A model generated the notes under the pieces. It saw only the letters and a list, made by a program, of their open reading frames with translations, made no database searches and was not told the origin of the DNA. From Arenibacter troitsensis (GTDB taxonomy: Bacteria > Bacteroidota > Bacteroidia > Flavobacteriales > Flavobacteriaceae), in contig NZ_FXAO01000001.1 in the NCBI RefSeq assembly GCF_900177645.1, positions 186,001 to 250,000 on the forward strand: 64,000 bases of DNA. Direction: 5' to 3'. The stretch's first letter is position 1. Each line of letters starts with the position of its first letter. Of this stretch, positions 45,670-55,821 are shown piece by piece. The position numbers were made by a program, and so were the translations under genes.

Positions 45670-48600
45670 TTGAAAAAAGGGGCAAAATTTTATCTTAAAT
45701 CATCATTTAAGCTTACTATCCTACTATTTATTTTCTTGGGCACCATGGGTACTTCCCTTGCCCAGGAGGTAGAAGGGGAAGATGCAATTGAGCAGGAAGT
45801 GGATTCACTAAAAACTGGTGTTGCTCTGGGGAAACTGAAAATGGAAAACCCGGACAGCATAGTTTCAAAATATACGTATGACCCTAATCTGGACCGATAT
45901 ATCTACACGGTAAGTGTTGGGGATTTTGATATCAACTATCCCGTTATCCTTACCCCGGACCAATATTTGGAGCTTGTACGCCGCGAGGGTATGAAGTCCT
46001 ATTTTAAGGAAAAAATCGATGCTTTTTCTGGCAAAAAGGAGGGTAGTGATGCGGCCCGTAAAAATTTACTTCCCAATTTCTATGTAAATAACAGCTTTTT
46101 TGAAAGTGTCTTTGGAGGTAATACCATTGAAGTGATTCCACAAGGATCGGTGGCGATGGATCTTGGGGTTATATGGCAAAAAAACGACAATCCATCCCTT
46201 TCCCCGCGTAACCGGACCAACCTTTCCTTTGATTTTGACCAACGGATAAGCCTAAGTATGTTGGGAAAAATTGGGGAGCGCCTGCAGGTAACTGCCAATT
46301 ATGATACCGAGGCTACCTTTGATTTTCAAAATTTGGTCAAGTTGGACTACACACCATCTGAAGACGATATACTTCAGAAGATCGAAGTTGGTAATGTTAG
46401 TATGCCTCTTAATAGCTCCTTGATAACGGGGGCACAGAGCCTTTTTGGGGTAAAGACCGAACTGCAATTTGGGAAGACCAGGGTTACGGCCGTATTTTCG
46501 GAACAAAGATCCCAGAGCAATACTGTAGTGGCACAAGGAGGAGGTACGGTGAACGACTTTGAGCTAAGGGCCCAGGATTACGATGCCGATAAACACTTTT
46601 TCTTGGCCCATTATTTTAGGGATAATTATGATGCTGCGCTTGTTAATTATCCTTATATAAGGAGCCAGGTCCAGATTACAAGGTTGGAAGTATGGATTAC
46701 CAATAGGAGCCAGCAAACTGTGAATATTAGGAACGTTGTTGCGATCCAGGATTTGGGGGAAGTACAGCCAGAAAAGACAAGGATAGGGCAGAACAATGGA
46801 GATCCGGCTGGATTCTTTAATAGTTCCGCTGCCGGGAATTTGCCGAGGAACGGTGCCAATGATTTTGATCCTCTCCAAATTGGGTCTGGAGGAGCTCTAA
46901 CAACCAATATTCGCGATATAGCCACTGTTCAATCGGGTTTTAATGTGCCTGGGTACACTGTGAATCAGGGGTTTGATTATGCTATTTTGGAGAATGCCAG
47001 AAAATTGGAGCAGGGAAGGGACTTTACCTTTAATTCCCAATTGGGATACATATCCCTAAACCAAAGGTTGAGCAATGATGAAGTTTTGGGGGTCGCCTTT
47101 CAATATACTTACAACGGGGAGGTCTATCAAGTGGGGGAGTTTGCCAATGGAGGTGTGGATGCCACTACGGTATCTGCAGGGGCAGAAATACCGGTAAACA
47201 ACAATACCCTGATCCTTAAATTGTTAAAAAGTAATATTACCAATGTTGTAGATCCTATATGGGATCTGATGATGAAGAATATATATGCGACTGGCGCTTA
47301 CCAATTGAGTCAGGAAGATTTTAAGTTGAACATTTTATATGCGGAAACCACTCCCAGAAATTATATTACCCCGGTAGAATCAGGTGTTGGTTCTGGATGG
47401 CCATCTTCCCCTAAACCGTTGGAGGATAGGATATTGTTGGATGTCTTTAATTTGGATAGGCTAAATGCGTATAATGATCTGCAAAGTGGAGGGGATGGTT
47501 TTTTCGATTATGTGGAAGGCATTACCATAAACTCTCAAACGGGGAGCATTATATTTACAAAAGTTGAACCTTTTGGGGAGTATTTATTTAACCTTTTGGG
47601 TGGTGGTACCTATGACGTGGACAATGATCAAGGTTATAATGCCAATCAACAGAAGTACGTCTTTAGGAATATGTACTCGCTTCCAACGGCGGCCGCCCAA
47701 CAGGACGCGGATAAGAATAGGTTTATTCTAAAAGGTACCTATAAATCACAGGGAACGAATGGGATACCTATTGGGGCATTCAATGTTCCGCAGGGATCCG
47801 TAAGGGTTACTGCCGGTGGTAGGCAGTTGCAGGAAGGTATAGATTACACTGTAAATTATCAGTCGGGAACGGTGCAGATTTTGGACCCAAGCTTGGAGGC
47901 TTCCAATACGCCCATCAATATTTCTGTGGAGAACAATGCGGTTTTTGGACAGCAGACCAGACGTTTTACCGGTGTAAATGTGGAGCATCAATTCAACAAA
48001 AATTTTGTGCTTGGAGGTACTTTGCTCAATTTGAATGAAAAACCCTTGACACAGAAATCCAATTATGGAATAGAGCCTGTAAACAATACAATATTTGGCC
48101 TCAATAGTAATTTTTCCACTGAGGTGCCATTTTTGACCAGATTGGTCAATAAATTGCCAAATATAGATACGGACGTCCCTTCCAACTTGTCTGTTCGTGG
48201 GGAAGTTGCCTTCTTAAGTCCAAGCTCTCCCAAGAATGCGGATTTTGAAGGGGAAACCACAACCTATTTGGACGATTTTGAAGGAGCTCAATCACTTATA
48301 GATATCCGTTCGTTTCTTGGTTGGTCCATGGCGAGTCCACCCGTGGAATTTACGAACACGGTCAATAGTGTAGAGTCTGGATTTGGTAGGGCAAAAATGG
48401 CCTGGTATACCGTGGATCCTATTTTTTATTCCAATCAGCGACCTACTGCGTTGAACGATGATGATATTTCCACAAACGAGACCAGAAGAATCTATATTCA
48501 GGATGTTTTTAATCAGGATGTTGCCCAAGGACAGACTTTGGCCCAAAATACTTTGGACATTGCCTATTACCCCGATATGAAAGGTCCCTACAATGCAAAT

Positions 48601-51600
48601 CCAAATTTTACTACGGAACAGCCCCAGGATAAATGGGCGGGGATAATGAGATCGTTGAGCAGTACCAACTTTGAGCAGTCCAACGTGGAATACGTTCAGT
48701 TTTGGGTATTGGATCCTTATGTGGATGGTATAGCAACAAGTGCAGGGGATTTGGTGATCAACCTAGGGAATATTTCCGAGGATATTTTGCCCGATGGAAG
48801 GAAGCAGTATGAAAATGGTTTGCCTGTAGACCCCGTGTCCAATGACCTTACCTATAAAACGAATTGGGGAAAGGTTCCTGCAACCCAATCTTTGATATAT
48901 GCCTTTGATGCTGATGAGAATAACAGAGGTTTACAGGATATTGGTTTTGATGGTCTAACGGATGCAGAGGAGGCTACTTATACCTTTGAGGGCGGAATTA
49001 CCTATAATGGTCCGGCGGAAGATCCGGCATTGGATAATTACGAGTACTTTTTGAACAGGGAAGGTAGTATTTTGGAAAGATATCTTAATTACAATAACCC
49101 CGATGGGAACTCTCCGGTACAATTGAGCAATTCCGATAGGGGGTCCACAACTTTGCCCGATGTAGAGGATATAGACAGGGACGGAACCATGAATACGGTT
49201 AATAGTTATTACGAATACCGTATTAATATTAAACCAGGGACTACTGTTAATGATAAGTATGTAACGGATATTAAGGAAGGGGTTACCAGGTCTTTGCCCA
49301 ACGGCAATACCTTGAACGAACGATGGATACAGTACAAGATACCTTTGTCCGATTTTACGGATGCGGTTGGCGGTATAAGCGATTTTAGGTCCATAAGCTT
49401 TATGCGGATGTACCTAACAGGGTTTTCAAGTAATGTGGTATTGCGTTTTGCCACCTTGGACCTAGTGCGCGGGGATTGGCGTACATATGCCAAATCTTTG
49501 CAACCAGATGTAGATGGGGATCCTACCGATGATGGTACCTTGGTGGATGTTAATGCCGTGAACATAGAGGAAAATGCTGCCCGAACCCCAATACCTTATG
49601 TTTTGCCTCCTGGTGTACAACGTGAAAGGCTGAACAACAACAATACCATTATAAGGCAGAATGAACAATCATTGTCATTTGTAGTGGAGAACTTGGAACC
49701 TCAGGATTCCAGGGGAGTCTTCAAAAATTTGGATATCGATGTAAGGCAATATAAACGCTTAAAGATGTTTATGCACGCCGAAGAAATTGTAGATTCGGAT
49801 TATGCCGATGATGAGACGCCCTTGGTTGGGTTTATTAGGATAGGTTCGGATTTTACCCAAAATTATTATCAAATAGAATTGCCCTTACAGCTAACGCCTC
49901 ACGGCGCAAGTTCCGAAAGTGAGATATGGCCCGATGTAAATGAACTGGACCTTTCTTTGGATGACCTGTCCAAGGTGAAATCTGCCGGAATAGCTGCCCA
50001 AACCCTTAGCACCATTAATTATTATGAAATAGACAATGGTGAGGTCGTACAGGTAAATGAATTTGATCCACGAACATTAGGTAAAGTGCGAATTGGTATT
50101 CGTGGAAATCCTTCCTTGGGAGCTATTAGGAGTATGATGGTAGGTGTTAAGAACGATGACAACCTTCCGGCTAGGGGAGAGGTATGGTTTAATGAATTGC
50201 GCCTATCGGGATTGGATAATAACGGGGGATGGGCCGCTATAGCTGCTATGGATATGAACATGGCAGATTTTGCCAATGTGTCCGCTACTGGTAGCAAAAG
50301 TACTTCGGGCTTCGGGGCTATAGATCAGATGCCTAATGAACGGGCACGTGAAGATGCCATTTCCTATGACGTGGTCACCAATGTGAATATTGGTCAATTG
50401 TTTCCAAAAAAGTGGGGTCTGCAGTTGCCTTTTAATTATGGAATTTCGGAGCAGTTGATTACCCCAGAATTTGACCCTGTCTATGACGATCTAAAATTGG
50501 AAGATCGTATTGCGGCTGCCGAAACACCAGAAGATGCCGAGGCAATAAGACAGCAGGCTGAAGATTATACCAAAAGGACCAGTATAAATTTTATTGGGGT
50601 AAGAAAGGATAGGGGCGAAGAGGCGGAGGCCAATTTTTATGACATTGAGAACTTCACCTTTAATTATTCCTATAACGAAGTTAACCATAGGGATTTTGAG
50701 ATCGATGAGCTAAGGGATCAGAATGTGGTAACCGGTTTTGTTTATAACCATAATTTTAAACCTCTACCAATAGAACCATTTGCCAAGAAGGATTCCCTGT
50801 TTACCGGGAAATATTGGAAGTGGCTAAAAGAATTGAATCTAAATGTGCTGCCTGCCAGTGTTTCGTTGCAATCCAATATTAACAGATCCTTTAATCAACA
50901 AAAGTTTAGGGATGTTTTTGAACCTGGGGTAGAAAAGTTGGAACTGCCATTTCTACAGCAAAGGAATTATCTTTTCAATTGGCAATATGCCATCAACTAT
51001 AGTCTAACAAAATCCTTGCGGTTAAACCTTACCGCTTCCAACAACAATATTGTAAGGAATTATTTTTCGGAAGATGGTAATCCGGATTCGGAAATTGATC
51101 AGGCTTTGGGTTTGTGGGACGGATTTTTCGATCTTGGGGAGCCCAACAGGCATTCCCAGGAAATGCAATTGAATTATGAATTGCCCCTGAACAAAATTCC
51201 TGCTTTCGATTTTATAAGTGCCCAATATACCTATACCAGTAATTTTGACTGGCAAAGGGGAGGGGATGCATTGAACGAAGTGGCCGGAGAGGATATAAAT
51301 ACGGTTCAGAATGCCAGTACTCATAATTTAACGGCATCCTTGACCATGCAAAAGTTCTATGATTTCCTTGGTTTAGGTAGGAAGGATACCAAAGGCGCAG
51401 TTGCAAAGCCCACTCGTTTGGATAAGGCCGGCAACCCGGCATCCAATGAAAATGCCAAAAACGATAAAAAGGCAGGCGGGTCTGGCTACAATGCATTTAT
51501 AGATGTACTTACCATGGTAAAACGTGTCAACGTAACCTACAGTCAGAACAATGGTAAGGTTTTACCAGGTTATACCAGGTCTGTAGGCTTTATTGGTACT

Positions 51601-52851
51601 GCAAAGCCAACCATAGGATTTGTTTTTGGTAGTCAGGCTGATGTGAGGTACGAGGCGGCCAGAAACGGATGGCTGACCACCTTCCCTGAATTTAACCAAC
51701 AATACATTCAGAATACCAACAAACAGTTAAATATAACGGCAACGGCGCAACCTACTAGGGATTTAACAATAGATCTTGTGGCCGATAGACAAATGTCCGA
51801 AAGTTACCAAGAGACTTTTAACGTAGAGGATTTGGGCAATGACACATTTGAATATGTGAACCTTCTAGGAAACAACTACGGTAATTTTAGTATTTCCACC
51901 TTAATGATCGGTACTGTTTTTAATAAGAGTGATGAATTTAGTTCGGAGAGTTTTCAAACCTTTAAGGACAATAGGATTACAATAGCCAATAGGATTGTTA
52001 CCCAAAGAAACCATGACACCGGTGAGGTGGATGAAGATGGTTTTCCGGAGAGATATGGTAAGACGAGCCAAGATGTTCTTTTGCCTGCTTTTTTTGCCGC
52101 TTATACAGGTAAGGACCCTAATAAGGTGAGTTTGGATGCTTTTAGAAGTATTCCCATTCCCAATTGGAACATTAAATATACCGGATTAATGCGCAACCCT
52201 TGGTTTAAGAAGAAATTTAAACGTTTTTCCCTTAGTCACGGCTATAGGGCGGCGTACAGTATAAATTCGTTTCAGACCAATTTAACGCGTACTCAGTTGC
52301 TCAATGAGGGTATGGAGCCGATAAACTCTGAAAACCAGGATTTTTTACCGGTCAACATTATGAACAATGTGGTGCTTACGGATCAGTTTAACCCATTGGT
52401 GAGAGTGGATTTTGAAATGCAGAACTCCCTTAGTATACTTGCCGAGATTAGAACGGATAGGGCATTGTCCTTAAGTTTTGATAATAGTTTAATGACAGAG
52501 ATCAATGGCAAGGAATATACCGTAGGACTTGGGTATCGTTTTAAGGATGTAAAATTTGTAACCAATATAGGTGGTGAGCAGCAACGCTTAAAAGGGGATT
52601 TGAATCTTAAGGCAGACGTTACCCTTAGGGATAATATCACCATTATAAGAAACTTGGACATAGATAACAATCAAATTACTTCCGGACAAAATTTAATGTC
52701 CATAAAATTTGTGGCCGATTATGCCTTGAGCAAGAATTTGAACGCACTGTTTTTCTACGATCATTCCTTTTCCAAATTTGCAGTATCCACTGCTTTTCCC
52801 CAAACATCTATAAATACAGGATTTACATTGAGGTATAATTTTGGGAACTAG
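45670..52851 (+). CDS. sprA: SprA, type IX secretion outer-membrane translocon
   Basis: The 2393-residue protein is about the full length of SprA (Sov), the giant beta-barrel that forms the type IX secretion pore for gliding adhesins and enzymes with C-terminal targeting domains. A signal peptide (about 1-31, ending 'MGTSLAQE') precedes alternating beta-strand sequence. Two SprA_N-type regions are suggested by similar stretches with 'GGRQLQEGIDYTVNYQSGTV' and 'LEQGRDFTFNSQLGYISLN'. The C-terminus 'NTGFTLRYNFGN' is a typical last barrel strand. The start codon is TTG at 45670, 5 nt after ruvA; no ATG precedes the signal peptide. The ruvA-sprA-gcvH order is, from memory, conserved in Flavobacteriaceae. 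Confidence 0.96.
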   Translation: MKKGAKFYLKSSFKLTILLFIFLGTMGTSLAQEVEGEDAIEQEVDSLKTGVALGKLKMENPDSIVSKYTYDPNLDRYIYTVSVGDFDINYPVILTPDQYLELVRREGMKSYFKEKIDAFSGKKEGSDAARKNLLPNFYVNNSFFESVFGGNTIEVIPQGSVAMDLGVIWQKNDNPSLSPRNRTNLSFDFDQRISLSMLGKIGERLQVTANYDTEATFDFQNLVKLDYTPSEDDILQKIEVGNVSMPLNSSLITGAQSLFGVKTELQFGKTRVTAVFSEQRSQSNTVVAQGGGTVNDFELRAQDYDADKHFFLAHYFRDNYDAALVNYPYIRSQVQITRLEVWITNRSQQTVNIRNVVAIQDLGEVQPEKTRIGQNNGDPAGFFNSSAAGNLPRNGANDFDPLQIGSGGALTTNIRDIATVQSGFNVPGYTVNQGFDYAILENARKLEQGRDFTFNSQLGYISLNQRLSNDEVLGVAFQYTYNGEVYQVGEFANGGVDATTVSAGAEIPVNNNTLILKLLKSNITNVVDPIWDLMMKNIYATGAYQLSQEDFKLNILYAETTPRNYITPVESGVGSGWPSSPKPLEDRILLDVFNLDRLNAYNDLQSGGDGFFDYVEGITINSQTGSIIFTKVEPFGEYLFNLLGGGTYDVDNDQGYNANQQKYVFRNMYSLPTAAAQQDADKNRFILKGTYKSQGTNGIPIGAFNVPQGSVRVTAGGRQLQEGIDYTVNYQSGTVQILDPSLEASNTPINISVENNAVFGQQTRRFTGVNVEHQFNKNFVLGGTLLNLNEKPLTQKSNYGIEPVNNTIFGLNSNFSTEVPFLTRLVNKLPNIDTDVPSNLSVRGEVAFLSPSSPKNADFEGETTTYLDDFEGAQSLIDIRSFLGWSMASPPVEFTNTVNSVESGFGRAKMAWYTVDPIFYSNQRPTALNDDDISTNETRRIYIQDVFNQDVAQGQTLAQNTLDIAYYPDMKGPYNANPNFTTEQPQDKWAGIMRSLSSTNFEQSNVEYVQFWVLDPYVDGIATSAGDLVINLGNISEDILPDGRKQYENGLPVDPVSNDLTYKTNWGKVPATQSLIYAFDADENNRGLQDIGFDGLTDAEEATYTFEGGITYNGPAEDPALDNYEYFLNREGSILERYLNYNNPDGNSPVQLSNSDRGSTTLPDVEDIDRDGTMNTVNSYYEYRINIKPGTTVNDKYVTDIKEGVTRSLPNGNTLNERWIQYKIPLSDFTDAVGGISDFRSISFMRMYLTGFSSNVVLRFATLDLVRGDWRTYAKSLQPDVDGDPTDDGTLVDVNAVNIEENAARTPIPYVLPPGVQRERLNNNNTIIRQNEQSLSFVVENLEPQDSRGVFKNLDIDVRQYKRLKMFMHAEEIVDSDYADDETPLVGFIRIGSDFTQNYYQIELPLQLTPHGASSESEIWPDVNELDLSLDDLSKVKSAGIAAQTLSTINYYEIDNGEVVQVNEFDPRTLGKVRIGIRGNPSLGAIRSMMVGVKNDDNLPARGEVWFNELRLSGLDNNGGWAAIAAMDMNMADFANVSATGSKSTSGFGAIDQMPNERAREDAISYDVVTNVNIGQLFPKKWGLQLPFNYGISEQLITPEFDPVYDDLKLEDRIAAAETPEDAEAIRQQAEDYTKRTSINFIGVRKDRGEEAEANFYDIENFTFNYSYNEVNHRDFEIDELRDQNVVTGFVYNHNFKPLPIEPFAKKDSLFTGKYWKWLKELNLNVLPASVSLQSNINRSFNQQKFRDVFEPGVEKLELPFLQQRNYLFNWQYAINYSLTKSLRLNLTASNNNIVRNYFSEDGNPDSEIDQALGLWDGFFDLGEPNRHSQEMQLNYELPLNKIPAFDFISAQYTYTSNFDWQRGGDALNEVAGEDINTVQNASTHNLTASLTMQKFYDFLGLGRKDTKGAVAKPTRLDKAGNPASNENAKNDKKAGGSGYNAFIDVLTMVKRVNVTYSQNNGKVLPGYTRSVGFIGTAKPTIGFVFGSQADVRYEAARNGWLTTFPEFNQQYIQNTNKQLNITATAQPTRDLTIDLVADRQMSESYQETFNVEDLGNDTFEYVNLLGNNYGNFSISTLMIGTVFNKSDEFSSESFQTFKDNRITIANRIVTQRNHDTGEVDEDGFPERYGKTSQDVLLPAFFAAYTGKDPNKVSLDAFRSIPIPNWNIKYTGLMRNPWFKKKFKRFSLSHGYRAAYSINSFQTNLTRTQLLNEGMEPINSENQDFLPVNIMNNVVLTDQFNPLVRVDFEMQNSLSILAEIRTDRALSLSFDNSLMTEINGKEYTVGLGYRFKDVKFVTNIGGEQQRLKGDLNLKADVTLRDNITIIRNLDIDNNQITSGQNLMSIKFVADYALSKNLNALFFYDHSFSKFAVSTAFPQTSINTGFTLRYNFGN

Positions 52852-52920
52852 TTTAAACAAGTAGGGGTGTTGGTTAATGAATTTAATTTCCAAGTGGACC
52901 AAAAAGTTTAAATGAGTTTT

Positions 52921-52951
52921 TTGATTAACAAAAGATATTCTTTTACATTTG
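52921..52951 (+). promoter_or_regulatory. Promoter of gcvH
   Basis: TTG (52921-52923), a 20-nt spacer and TACATTTG (52944-52951) match the Bacteroidota consensus exactly, 21 nt before the ATG. Confidence 0.75.
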
Positions 52952-52972
52952 TTGCCTTAACAAATTTAGATA

Positions 52973-53353
52973 ATGAATATACCTTCAGATTTAAAGTACA
53001 CAAAAGACCATGAATGGGTCAGAATAGAAGGCGATACCGCTATAGTCGGGATTACTGATTTTGCCCAAGGGGAACTAGGGGATATTGTTTATGTGGAAGT
53101 GGAGACCTTGGACGAAACCTTGGATAAGGATGAGGTTTTTGGAACGGTTGAGGCCGTAAAGACGGTTTCCGATCTTTTTCTTCCCTTAAGCGGGGAAATT
53201 ATAGCTTTTAATGAATCGCTTGAAGATGAGCCGGAAAAGGTAAATACCGATCCTTATGGTGATGGTTGGATCATTAAAGTAAAAATTAGCGATTCTTCCG
53301 AAGTAGATGGCTTACTTAACGATACGGAGTACAAAGAACTTGTAGGTGCTTAA
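52973..53353 (+). CDS. gcvH: Glycine cleavage system H protein
   Basis: The 126-residue lipoyl carrier protein shuttles the methylamine group between the P, T and L proteins. Motifs are '[20 protein letters not shown]', '[13 protein letters not shown]' and the lipoyl site '[12 protein letters not shown]', with Lys63 as the modified residue. The ending '[15 protein letters not shown]' is standard. It overlaps the start of the vanZ-like gene by 8 nt. The other gcv genes are not in this window. Confidence 0.97.
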   Translation: MNIPSDLKYTKDHEWVRIEGDTAIVGITDFAQGELGDIVYVEVETLDETLDKDEVFGTVEAVKTVSDLFLPLSGEIIAFNESLEDEPEKVNTDPYGDGWIIKVKISDSSEVDGLLNDTEYKELVGA

Positions 53354-53747
53354 AAAATATTTTTTTACAATCTTGTTTATAAGCTGGGTGGTGTTCATAA
53401 CAACGCTCAGCTTATTTTCTTTTGAGGAAGAGAGTGTGCCGTCCATTGATATTCCACATTTTGACAAGCTGGTACATTTAACTTTTTATTTCGTATTTAC
53501 GGCTTTAGGCTGTTTTGCCTTTAGGGAAATGGACCGAAGAAATACCCCTTTGAAGAAGGCGATTGTGAAAATAGTTTTATACGCAGTTATTTATGGTATA
53601 ATTATTGAGGTGCTTCAGGGTGTGGCCACAAAAGATAGGGAGCCCGATTTGCTGGATGTTTTGGCAAATAGTTTGGGGGCATTGTTCGGAAGTTTTTCGG
53701 TAAAATATATTTTCTCGGGAAAAACTTCTTTAAAGTGGATGAAATAG
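53346..53747 (+). CDS. VanZ-like membrane protein
   Basis: The 133-residue product has four hydrophobic segments. The VanZ-family pattern is '[20 protein letters not shown]' (Asp/His near the second helix), '[12 protein letters not shown]' and '[19 protein letters not shown]'. The start is a GTG that overlaps the last 8 nt of gcvH, suggesting translational coupling. VanZ relatives have been tied to lipoglycopeptide resistance or envelope functions, but most members, including this one, have no known role. Confidence 0.82.
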   Translation: MLKKYFFTILFISWVVFITTLSLFSFEEESVPSIDIPHFDKLVHLTFYFVFTALGCFAFREMDRRNTPLKKAIVKIVLYAVIYGIIIEVLQGVATKDREPDLLDVLANSLGALFGSFSVKYIFSGKTSLKWMK

Positions 53748-53989
53748 TATTTTTTTGAGTAATTTGGGGTGTGTTCTAAGAAAAAGGGTGCAACCTGCTG
53801 GTTCTTAATGGAATGGATATTTGGAGATTGAGATTCTTCCACTTAGTTGCGTTCAGGGCCTTTAGTTACATATAATAGGATACTTTGGAGCCCAATGACC
53901 TGTTTGAATTTATTTGTATTTTTTTTAACAAAAAGTTTTAAACAGATAAAATAAATATATAAATTAGCGAACATTAAAAATTAAGAATT

Positions 53990-54700
53990 ATGCAACTTAA
54001 AAAGAATCCGAAAGCAGATTTAACAAGGAATAGCGGGCTTTATTTCGTTATTGGTCTTGTTTTGGTTATGGCATTGACGTATATAGCTTTTGAGTGGAAG
54101 ACCTATGACGACGATAATAATTTTGATTACACCATGAATGTGGAGGATACTTTGGACGAAGAAGTTCCAATGACCGAGCAAATCAAAACACCACCGCCAC
54201 CACCGCCACCAGCAGCACCTGAGATCATTGAGGTTGTTGAGGATGAGGAGGAAGTAGAAGAGACGGTAATAGAGTCTACAGAAACTAGCCAAGAGGAGGA
54301 AGTAATAGAAGTGGCCGATGTTGAGGTGGAGGAAGTAGAGGAGGATGTGGATGTACCTTTCGCTGTTATCGAGGATGTTCCTATTTTTCCTGGTTGTGAA
54401 AATGAACCAAAAAACAAAATGAGGGATTGTTTCAACTCCATGATGCAGAAGCATATTGGAAAAAACTTCCGCTATCCAGAAATTGCCCAGGAAATGGGAG
54501 TTCAAGGTAGGGTAAACGTAATGTTTGTTATCCAAAAAGACGGTAGTATTGGAAACGTAAGAATGAGAGGTCCGGATAAGAACTTGGAGGAAGAAGCTGC
54601 AAGGATTATCAGTAAGTTGCCAAAAATGACTCCAGGAAAACAAAGGGGGAGACCAGTTCGTGTACCGTTTAGTATTCCAATTACTTTCAAACTGCAATAG
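53990..54700 (+). CDS. Energy transducer TonB
   Basis: The 236-residue protein has one N-terminal membrane helix (about 15-36), a proline run (seven Pro near residue 70), and a long acidic Glu/Val-rich spacer. The TonB C-terminal domain begins near 150: 'KNFRYPEIAQEMGVQGRVNV', 'FVIQKDGSIGNVRM', 'EEEAARIISKLPKMTPGKQR'. It transmits proton-motive force to outer-membrane TonB-dependent transporters. The pair of cysteines around 'FPGCENEPKNKMRDCF' is characteristic of Bacteroidota TonB-like proteins. It stands alone, with a 242-nt gap upstream in which I see no clear promoter, and ends at a strong terminator. Confidence 0.92.
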   Translation: MQLKKNPKADLTRNSGLYFVIGLVLVMALTYIAFEWKTYDDDNNFDYTMNVEDTLDEEVPMTEQIKTPPPPPPPAAPEIIEVVEDEEEVEETVIESTETSQEEEVIEVADVEVEEVEEDVDVPFAVIEDVPIFPGCENEPKNKMRDCFNSMMQKHIGKNFRYPEIAQEMGVQGRVNVMFVIQKDGSIGNVRMRGPDKNLEEEAARIISKLPKMTPGKQRGRPVRVPFSIPITFKLQ

Positions 54701-54721
54701 TTGAAACTTATAATATATTCA

Positions 54722-54752
54722 AAATCCCGAGCCAACGCTCGGGATTTTTTTT
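54722..54752 (+). terminator. Terminator of the tonB-like gene
   Basis: AAATCCCGAGC pairs with GCTCGGGATTT around the loop CAAC, followed by a T-run, about 20 nt past the stop codon. Confidence 0.93.
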
Positions 54753-54864
54753 GTTCCATAATGATGTGAGCGCGCCTTGGTCCATGGAAGTTAGGATGTT
54801 TACTAGATTCGTTTAGCGTTCTGCCTCTCCTATTTAGTTAATTTATATAAACATGTTTAATTGG

Positions 54865-54895
54865 TTGCAAAAATATCTTATGCGGTGTATCTTTG
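54865..54895 (+). promoter_or_regulatory. Promoter of the heme O synthase / oxidase operon
   Basis: TTG (54865-54867), a 20-nt spacer and TATCTTTG (54888-54895) match the Bacteroidota consensus exactly. The start is expected near 54902, leaving about 15 nt before the ATG at 54917. Confidence 0.78.
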
Positions 54896-54916
54896 CGGTC
54901 CATTTAAAAAATGTAA

Positions 54917-55816
54917 ATGAAAACGGCGGTCGGTTCAGTGAAGAATACCTCTTTAGCGTTATATTTTGCTGACTTTAAAGAAATTACCAAAGCAAGGCTT
55001 GCTGTTAGTGTGGTCTTCTCTTCCATAGCAGGGTATTTTCTGGGTGCCGTTGAAATCAGTTTTACTTCGGTGCTACTTTTGGCCTTTGGGGGCTATTGTA
55101 TGGTAGGGGCTTCCAACGCCTATAATCAAATTATAGAAAAAGATCTGGATGCCCTGATGAGCCGTACCAGGAACAGGCCAATCCCGTCAGGTAGGATGTC
55201 AGTGAATACGGCTATGGCCATTGCTGTTCTCATGACCATTTTGGGAATCGTAGCCTTGTATTTTCTCAATCCAAAGACGGCCATGTTTGGTGCCATCTCC
55301 ATTTTCTTGTACACAAGTGTCTATACCCCCTTAAAGACTAAAACCCCGTTGGCTGTCTTTGTAGGGGCATTTCCAGGAGCTATTCCCTTCATGTTGGGAT
55401 GGGTGGCCGCTACCGATCATTTTGGAATAGAGCCGGGGACTTTGTTTATGATTCAGTTCTTTTGGCAGTTTCCACATTTTTGGGCTCTAGGTTGGATGTT
55501 GGATGAAGATTATAAGAAGGGTGGTTTTAAAATGCTTCCGACAGGTAAAAAGGATAAGGGCACCGCTTTACAGATCATAATGTATACCATTTGGATGATG
55601 ATTATATCTATAATTCCGGTATTTGGTTTTACGGGAAGGCTTCAATTGTCAATTGTGGCGGCTGTTATCGTTTTTTTAATGGGTACGGTAATGTTGTTCT
55701 TTGCTTTTCGATTATATGAAAAAAGGGACAATGCATCCGCTAGGAAGTTAATGCTGGCCAGTGTAAGTTATATAACGCTGATGCAAGTGGTATATGTAAT
55801 GGATAAATTTATTTAA
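54917..55816 (+). CDS. cyoE: Protoheme IX farnesyltransferase (heme O synthase)
   Basis: The 299-residue UbiA-type prenyltransferase has about eight or nine membrane helices. The substrate motif 'NAYNQIIEKDLDALMSRTRN' is followed directly by 'RPIPSGR'; a second acidic loop is 'DEDYKKGGFKMLP'. It adds a farnesyl group to heme B to make heme O, precursor of the heme A used by the CoxA oxidase. It starts the operon for oxidase subunits III and IV, with subunit III 5 nt downstream. Heme A synthase (ctaA) is not in the window. Confidence 0.95.
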   Translation: MKTAVGSVKNTSLALYFADFKEITKARLAVSVVFSSIAGYFLGAVEISFTSVLLLAFGGYCMVGASNAYNQIIEKDLDALMSRTRNRPIPSGRMSVNTAMAIAVLMTILGIVALYFLNPKTAMFGAISIFLYTSVYTPLKTKTPLAVFVGAFPGAIPFMLGWVAATDHFGIEPGTLFMIQFFWQFPHFWALGWMLDEDYKKGGFKMLPTGKKDKGTALQIIMYTIWMMIISIIPVFGFTGRLQLSIVAAVIVFLMGTVMLFFAFRLYEKRDNASARKLMLASVSYITLMQVVYVMDKFI

Positions 55817-55821
55817 TAAGG

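Noticed and set aside
54020..54697. 225-codon antisense frame over the tonB-like gene
   Set aside because: Shadow of the acidic Glu/Val and Pro repeats; no homology to any family I know.
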